Under the pieces are notes generated by a model that saw only the letters and a program-made list of their open reading frames with translations, had not been told where the DNA came from and did not search any database. This document shows positions 57,743 to 64,000 of a stretch of DNA of 64,000 nucleotides, one piece after another (position 1 is the first letter of the stretch; every line of letters starts with the position of its first letter). A program made the translations under genes and the position numbers. The DNA comes from Agroathelia rolfsii (taxonomy: Eukaryota; Basidiomycota; Agaricomycetes; Amylocorticiales; Amylocorticiaceae), in contig JABRWF010000005.1 in assembly GCA_018343915.1 (NCBI GenBank), positions 221,001-285,000 of the forward strand, read 5' to 3'.

Positions 57743-58451
57743 ATGTCCTCCATGAATAACCTTTGCCATGTGTGCTCCAACCCGACAACCATGTGGTGTA
57801 GCAGGTGCCATAACGTTTGGTATTGCTCTCCACAACACTTACAAGAGGTTGGTTTCCTCATACCCTCGCCCCATCGTTTATAACACAAGCGTTTTATACC
57901 AGGATTGGCCAAACCATCGTCTGAGATGCATACCTGCCACCTTCGAAGACCTTGGCACACTTTCTGGCCCCATATCAGCTGACCGCTCGTTAATATCTAT
58001 CGCTGGTATTTTGCTGGCTCCTCATGATGGTACTTTCACAATCCTCTGCGTCATTGCTAGTGACATGCCTATTAACTCAAGATGCGCATGGATAGATCGG
58101 CCACGCATTGTCTCTATCGGCTGCAGAATGCCATCATCAGGCGAAGGCCTGTGCCCACGGCCTATATTGGGCGCATTCTTCCCAGACGGATACGAAAGCG
58201 TTGTTATCACGCAAGGCTTGAATGGTGAAACACTTCGTTTTCCTATTCAAATTTTCTATTCGCCCTCGGATCTTGGACGCAACGCGCCCGTGAATCGAGC
58301 CGTACGATACATCACCCAAGGTGCTGCAGAAAAGGCTTGGTGTGGGCCTGTGGTTGCCCTAAGATACAATGGCACTCGTAGAAATGCATATACGGACGCA
58401 GGGACGAACGATATCTCGACACTATCGTCTTATTTCATTGCATATCGATGA
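57743..58451 (+). CDS. MYND zinc-finger protein
   Basis: Two exons, 57743-57847 and 57903-58451, predicting 217 residues. The MYND finger spans the splice: C-H-V-C, then W-C-S-R-C-H-N-V-W-Y-C, then Q-H and D-W-P-N-H-R-L-R-C, the full C-C-C-C-C-C-H-C set. The remaining 160 residues form a conserved-looking domain (P-R-P-I-L-G-A-F-F-P-D-G-Y, G-P-V-V-A-L-R-Y). I know this as common in mushroom MYND proteins but cannot assign a function. MYND fingers usually bind Pro-rich partners. There is no SET domain, so it is not a methyltransferase. Confidence 0.85.
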
Positions 58452-59679
58452 ATGCCTTGTTGAGCACTGATATTTTTGGTTCTCAAACCCTGGGCCCACC
58501 GCCTAAGTAGGCACTAAGCCCTTTTACTTTACAAACCGGATATTATTTCTCTTTCTGACTAACTTCTTTCGACCTGTTGTTTATCATATTTTGTTCTCTA
58601 GCCTTTATTCTCATATTTCCTGTCATCTGCCATCATGTAATCGCGTATTTTTACTAATAATCACATGTATCAACCTTAGCTTTTGATAAATGCGGCACCT
58701 GTCTGCTGTTTCCCTTCACGGACACATAGCTCTATATCGGTGCCTTTGTGTGCATAAGATATATTAGACATGGGACAAGGGTGAGAAATAAGCACTTGAA
58801 CTCGCCAATACTCCGGCGTGACATACCGCCGTATGCTAGTGATTTAGACGTTCGCCAATGTCAACTTGAGTCAACACCGGTGATGGGATGCGGGCCGGAT
58901 CATTATGTTAGTGGATTCAATGAACCGAAGCCAACTGATGATAAATAGTCCATTGAGGTAGGCTCATTTCTAACTTGAGCTTTCAGAAATGCACATTATA
59001 AGACTGGCTTAATTTGAGTTGACCACCGCCTGGAGACTTCCCCTCATAAAGACACAGCCATCGGAAGTTGATGGCTACCTGAAAGTATGTATAACTACTA
59101 CTGCATCCCAAGTTGACATTAGAAGTCTAATCAACGCCTGTTCTCTCGGAGGGATCACAACCGATTCTAGTTCAACTTTTATGATTGAATTAGGCACAGG
59201 GTGCTCAGGTGCTTGAGTATCATGTGCTTGCATTGTCTATATCCACCCTATTGGGTCCATCTCGCGCAGTACTATAGTGGTAGTAAGTCGGATTCTAGGA
59301 ATTGAGTCAAAGAAAAAAGGGCAAAGTTAATCTTGGCATGAATAAGAACACGGTACCAATACGGTCATTGGATTCATGAAAAGACCATTTCTTCTCCACA
59401 CCGGATCATACTTTTTTTCTCCCAAGAATGAAGGCTAGTCAAGATAATTGTTTGAGGGCCCCCGGTGCGGGAACTCCTGGAGATACGATGAATTGATAAT
59501 GCATAACGGAAAGCACCAAGAGAAAAATATTACATTTGAGGGCCAAGGGCTCAGTTTTTGGTTTAATGAATCGGTAATGACTATATCCGAGACGCGAGAT
59601 GAAAAAAGCGGTCTATGGAGCACCGATGAAAACGAGAGCAAACAACCCATCACGGGACAAAAAAAAAGCGGTCCAAATG
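58452..59679. other. Intergenic
   Basis: About 1.2 kb between the MYND gene and the 3' end of the F-box gene. Short open frames only; nothing supported. Confidence 0.5.
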
Positions 59680-61302
59680 TCACTCATGAAGTGCATTCTG
59701 GCCAACCCCCACTTGCCAAGGTCGTTCACGCACCCTAATAATTCCATTGACCCGTTTTACCCAAACTGTCCGTGCCGATACCCAGTCACCAATCTTGCAC
59801 CTATGCGGTATTGCGGTGACCCCCGTTTTATGCGGCAATGTACCGAAAAAGGAACTCCATCCGATGGATTCGATAGTCTTAAGTCGCTGCGCAAACATCA
59901 TCGATGCACGCAGCTCGTCCATCCGTGTATCATACGCCTCTCTACATGTTTGGCAACGCTGGCACTCGACAGGGTGGACCGGTACATTATGACCAGGAAT
60001 GTCGAGTAAACGTGGCTCCGTAAGCTCAATAGGTGGGGGCCGTGCGATGATTAGGTTCATATCTGCAAATCTCGTGGATACGGTTGCATTAGTGGGGATA
60101 TCTCGTGAGTACAGTTCAAAATCAGACGCATCAGAGGTGCTCTGATCTAATGCTATGCGAATTGTGCTTCGACTGTGTGCCATGTGGTCGTAGAGTACTT
60201 GCGCACGACACAGTAATAACCCAATGTGGAGATGTCGAAGGAATGGCAATGATGATAACGGGCAAGAGAGCGCGTGCTGATAACGATGCGGTTGTTATCC
60301 ATGTCATTCAAGTTCTAGAATGATGATCAATTAACTGGGAATGATGCTTACTGTCAGTGCCTCCGCATTTGGGTATTCCTCGGGAATAGGACAGGCAATA
60401 CATCGATTCATGCTTTCGTCGAGGCAGGTTGCGCAATGATTCAGGTCAAGACGTTCGGAGCAGCTAAGAAATAACACAATCAAGCAGGGGATTGCAATAG
60501 CTATCATGCGAAGAAGAGCGGGGGTTATACATGGCAGATCAGTGAGTGTCAGTTCAGAGAGGTGAGGCAGTGTATTAGCATCGGCAGGGACATGGAATGG
60601 CATCACGTGAGTGAGATTCTGAGGATTAAAGTTATGCATCAACATCGCTACGTGACCGACAATGGTCATTAAATTCTCCTGGGACATCGACATAGCGAGG
60701 GTCTTTAGTTTTGGAAAGACGCTGAGTGAGATCTTATTCGTGCATAGTACTTCGAAGTTAGCAACGACGTGTCTGGAATCGTTGGATATGTATGAGCGGC
60801 AGATGAGATACGAGTACCCGCACCTGACATGGCTGAATACCCTTTCTCTTTTCATGATTATAAGCAAACCAGACCAGCTCTTAGGGCAGACAATATTAAG
60901 CTCTAAAAATAAATAGACAAGTGCTATGTTGCGTAGGTGGTGCGAAGCCAGCAACAGGGGTCCAATGTTGCGAAATAAGCGGGTGGGATACGTATATAGC
61001 GGTTGTGTTGGTTCCAGCGAAATGCAATGGGTAATAATCTCTGTTAGGATCTCTGCTGGAAGATACAGAGGCTGAGCCTGCCGTCCAACTAGCCGCGAAC
61101 GCCGCTTATCTAAATGCTTCTGAGTATATGCATTCAACGTATTAGACCGTAGGAAGGAGGAGTTCCGCAGTTTGCCGCCGAGCGACCTGGATCTTGGTTG
61201 AAGCGCTCCATTGGAGTGCGTTCGAGTACCTAAGGGTACAACACTCGGGTGGGGGAGCGTGGTGTAACTTTGCAGGCGAGGAACACAGTAAGCAACAGTC
61301 AT
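59680..61302 (-). CDS. F-box protein, mushroom type
   Basis: ATG 61302 opens M-T-V-A-Y-C-V-P-R. The F-box-like segment is near residues 78-115: L-Y-L-P-A-E-I-L-T-E-I-I, then L-L-L-A-S-H-H-L-R-N-I-A. Leucine-rich stretches follow (L-P-H-L-S-E-L-T-L-T-D-L-P). A putative 51-nt intron (60773-60823, GTGCGG..CCAG) can be kept or removed without changing frame. A second intron at about 60350-60270 leads into P-L-S-S-L-P-F-L-R-H-L-H-I-G-L. A C-terminal C-Q-R-C-Q-T-C motif and I-G-W-S-S-F-F are typical of a large family of mushroom F-box proteins I recall. Substrate receptor for SCF ligase by inference. Confidence 0.75.
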
Positions 61303-61569
61303 GACAGAAATGTGGATTAACTTGAAGGCCTATGGCTACTATCTGCGTCGTGATTCGTGGGAGATGTTTTTTTTTCAAGGATAAATCGCACTCTGAAAAC
61401 TTATTTCCAGGCACTTGCTACCAGAAAAAAAAGACTTGGTCGTGGTTGGCAGGTGAGAGTGGTCAATGAAATGGCCGCTATGTGTCGGTATTCGGATCAA
61501 GTGATAGACATGTTTGCTGAGGCCACTTTCGCGACTTCAGGTCAGCCACCAATTAACAGCATAGCACTT

Positions 61570-64000
61570 ATGGACAATCGGCCTCCTCCATCCACCCAGC
61601 TCAAACGCTCTGAAAATTTCTATAGCCAGGTGCAGGCATTTATCGATGCTGCCGAGGAGGTTGACATCGATGAAGATGTTATTGAAGATATCTTGGACGG
61701 TCTGGATGTTGACACTGAACTCCAGACGGATGACGAGCCAGAAATAGTCGATGATATACCAGAGCACGACGACAGCGGCTCGGAGCTTTCGGAGCTTGAG
61801 AGCGACGTCGTCGAACCTACCTCTAGAGGTTGGTATGCACTTGACTAGGTACAACGCAGCTCACATAATTTTCGACCAGATGAACTAGGAGAGACTTGGA
61901 AGCCTCAGCAAATTCAAGGCATGCTTAGACATCTAAAGGAACATGGTGTGTACCAAAAAAGAAAAAAAAAATCTTGTCAACATAATGTGCTTGACGCCAA
62001 TGACTTGATCCTAGGCATGGGATCCTGGCTACAAGAATATGTCGTAACACGACAGATTCCCATACCAAAACTTCTCCTCGTTTTTGGTATAGACCTTGTA
62101 AGTATTTAGTCTAGAACGTTATGTTGCTTCTGAAAAGGACAAAAAAAACGTCAAGTGCCCCGAGTTGCAAGGTAAAAGGCAAAAGACGCTGTTGTACTTC
62201 TTGCGTGTCGCCTTACATCATCAGTAAGTGGAAGGCCTTTCATTCAATGAGACTTCTTTAACGTGACGTTGGGTCTCAGACTACGCCTTCGAGAGAGACT
62301 AACACAATATAGCACTATTGATGACGCCGTGGATCTCGTACGCAGGTCTCAACGAATTGTCTTCTTGACTGGTGCTGGCATCAGTAAATAGTCTCACGTT
62401 TCATATAACAATATATCCCAGCTGAAAGTTTAACAACATAGGTGTTTCGTGCGGAATTCCCGACTTTCGTTCACGCAATGGATTATATGCTACCCTTCAA
62501 CAAGAGGGAAAATATGACTTGGACGACCCCCAGCAAATGTGAGATGTATCCATGTTTGTAAAGTATCGGAGCTATAACAAGCATTTGCTTAGGTTCGACA
62601 TAAATTACTTTCGGGAGAATCCTGCAGGCACGTACCTAGTTTGTAGTTCGGCACCTATAAGAGACTTGCTGACTGTTGAGGATGTACACAGTATTCTAGT
62701 CAGTCTGGCAGTACACCATGTTTGTTTTGGGAGAAAATTTCCTGACCAATCGTTTTTTGGGGGGCCATTATCGGGGTTGTCACAGCTCTTTTGCGAGGTC
62801 AGTCCTCACTGAAGTTCCTCGGCGAATCACCCTTTAGAATGACAACACCTCGGTCTCCAGTCAGATATACCCCTCCAACTTTGTGCCCTCGCCCTGTCAC
62901 CGTTTTATCAAGGCTGTGGAAGAAAGAGGCAAGGTGAGTTCGACTCACATACAGAGTTAGTCCATCTGTTTTCCCGTAATGAGTCTAATAGGGGTTGTCT
63001 TGTGTAGCTGTTGCGGGTAAGTCCGACATTATAGATCGTCCCTTTGTTTTCTTTTTTTATCCTGAAGCCCGCCTTGCCTCCTCTTGCTCTTTCTGCACTC
63101 GTGAACTCTCGCGCTTGCTGTCACATGCATTACGTTCCCATTCTGGGTCTAGAATTACACGCAGAACATCGACACACTAGAGACGCTAGTCGGCATCCAG
63201 CGCGTGCTGCAGTGTCACGGCTCATTCGCGACAGCAACATGCATCAACTGCCGGCAGACGGTCAAGGGACGAGAAATCGAAGATGATATCATGGCGAAGC
63301 GAGTGGCCCTGTGTAAGGCGTGCAACGGGAACGGGATGGCAGCACACAAGGACGGAAAAGTTGGCGCCGGTGCTAAGAAATCAGGCCAGGGCAAGCAAAA
63401 GAAGAAGAAAAGGAAGAGCAATGCACATCCTTGGGATAGCTCAGGGGAGGACGACGATGAGGATGAAGAGGGGATAAATGTGCCTACCTATCCACCGGGT
63501 GTGATGAAGGTGAGTTTGCGCACACGCGACCCGCTTGCAATCGACCGTCATTTTTTTTGCATATGATCTGATTGCACTTTTTGGGTCCCATTTTCTGGCA
63601 TATTTGACAATTTATGCTGCGGCCTTATAGCCAGACATCACCTTTTTTGGCGAAAAACTTAACGAGGCATTTGAGCAATCATTAAAGGACGACTTTGATA
63701 AGATTGATCTCCTGATTGTCATGGGCACATCGCTCAAGGTGGCGCCGGTGGCTGATGTTGTCTGTACGATGCTTTCCTCTTTCCTGACTGGTCCAAGTCC
63801 TGTTGTTATTCGCCTTCCGCTGACATGTTTGATTACCGGACATACGGCAGGGCACATTCCACATTCCGTTCCGCAGGTGGGCGTCTGACTCCTCTTCGCT
63901 CCATATCTATTGGCTTGTTGTATTTTTTTTTTCTCACATTGCGACCTACCTATAGATACTAATTAACAAAACCCCGGTGAGACATATCAACCCAGATGTA
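61570..64000 (+). CDS. Sir2-family NAD-dependent deacetylase (SIRT1/Hst1 type), partial at right edge
   Basis: Start ATG 61570 (M-D-N-R-P-P-P) with an acidic leader. Pre-catalytic exons have G-E-T-W-K-P-Q-Q-I and [10 protein letters not shown]. The core includes [18 protein letters not shown], then F-R-E-N-P-A-V-F-Y-S-F-A-S-Q-I-Y-P, then [14 protein letters not shown], then Q-C-H-G-S with the catalytic His. Zinc Cys pairs are C-I-N-C and C-K-A-C, with a Lys/Glu-rich insert, then [12 protein letters not shown] and I-N-K. The core needs microexons of 7 nt (62692-62698), 12 nt (62786-62797) and 9 nt (63008-63016). The 3' end lies beyond the window. Histone or other nuclear deacetylation is expected. 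Confidence 0.9.

Noticed and set aside
1..64000. CRISPR arrays, operons, phage-type or bacterial elements
   Set aside because: None seen. The window is eukaryotic, with spliced genes throughout.

Overview
The window is nuclear DNA of a filamentous fungus, almost certainly a mushroom-forming basidiomycete (Agaricomycetes). The signs are genes split by many 45-75 bp GT-AG introns, two F-box/LRR proteins, a MYND-finger protein and a secreted Ser-rich protein of types I associate with mushrooms, no operons, and closely spaced genes on both strands.

Layout. 1-3.0 kb: the 3' end of an aspartic protease and, convergent to it, argininosuccinate synthase. 3.0-19.5 kb: an accessory region. It holds a decayed duplicate of the Y14/MYND intergenic DNA found at 56-57.7 kb. 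It also holds three tandem paralogs (copies A, B, C) of a seven-exon family I cannot name. Copy A is split inside exon 4 by a complete Ty1/copia retrotransposon with identical 190 bp LTRs and a 5 bp target duplication. The long spacers between copies show no gene I can support. 19.7-31.6 kb: a dienelactone-hydrolase family protein, an intron-containing tRNA-Gly(GCC), a coiled-coil/RING protein, phosphatidylserine decarboxylase, a secreted Ser-rich protein, the kinetochore protein Nnf1 and an F-box/LRR protein. 31.6-34.2 kb is gene-poor. 34.2-53.4 kb is a dense housekeeping block: an F-BAR/RhoGAP protein, a small Cys/His protein, nucleoporin Nup85, exosome subunit Rrp4, an acidic-repeat protein, a TFIIIC subunit, an unknown Ser-rich protein and a membrane-anchored coiled-coil protein. 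54.6-64 kb: an HP1-like chromodomain protein, the exon-junction protein Y14, a MYND-finger protein, a second F-box protein, and a Sir2-family deacetylase that runs off the right edge.

Most of these genes are independent nuclear or housekeeping functions: transport, RNA decay, Pol III transcription, the exon-junction complex, heterochromatin and the kinetochore. The most unusual content is (1) the three-copy unknown family and its very recent disruption, (2) a string of 7, 12 and 9 nt microexons inside the sirtuin catalytic core, and (3) an intra-window segmental duplication that appears to have supplied the promoter region of copy A. All gene models rest on reading frames, splice motifs and remembered family features. 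No search was run.
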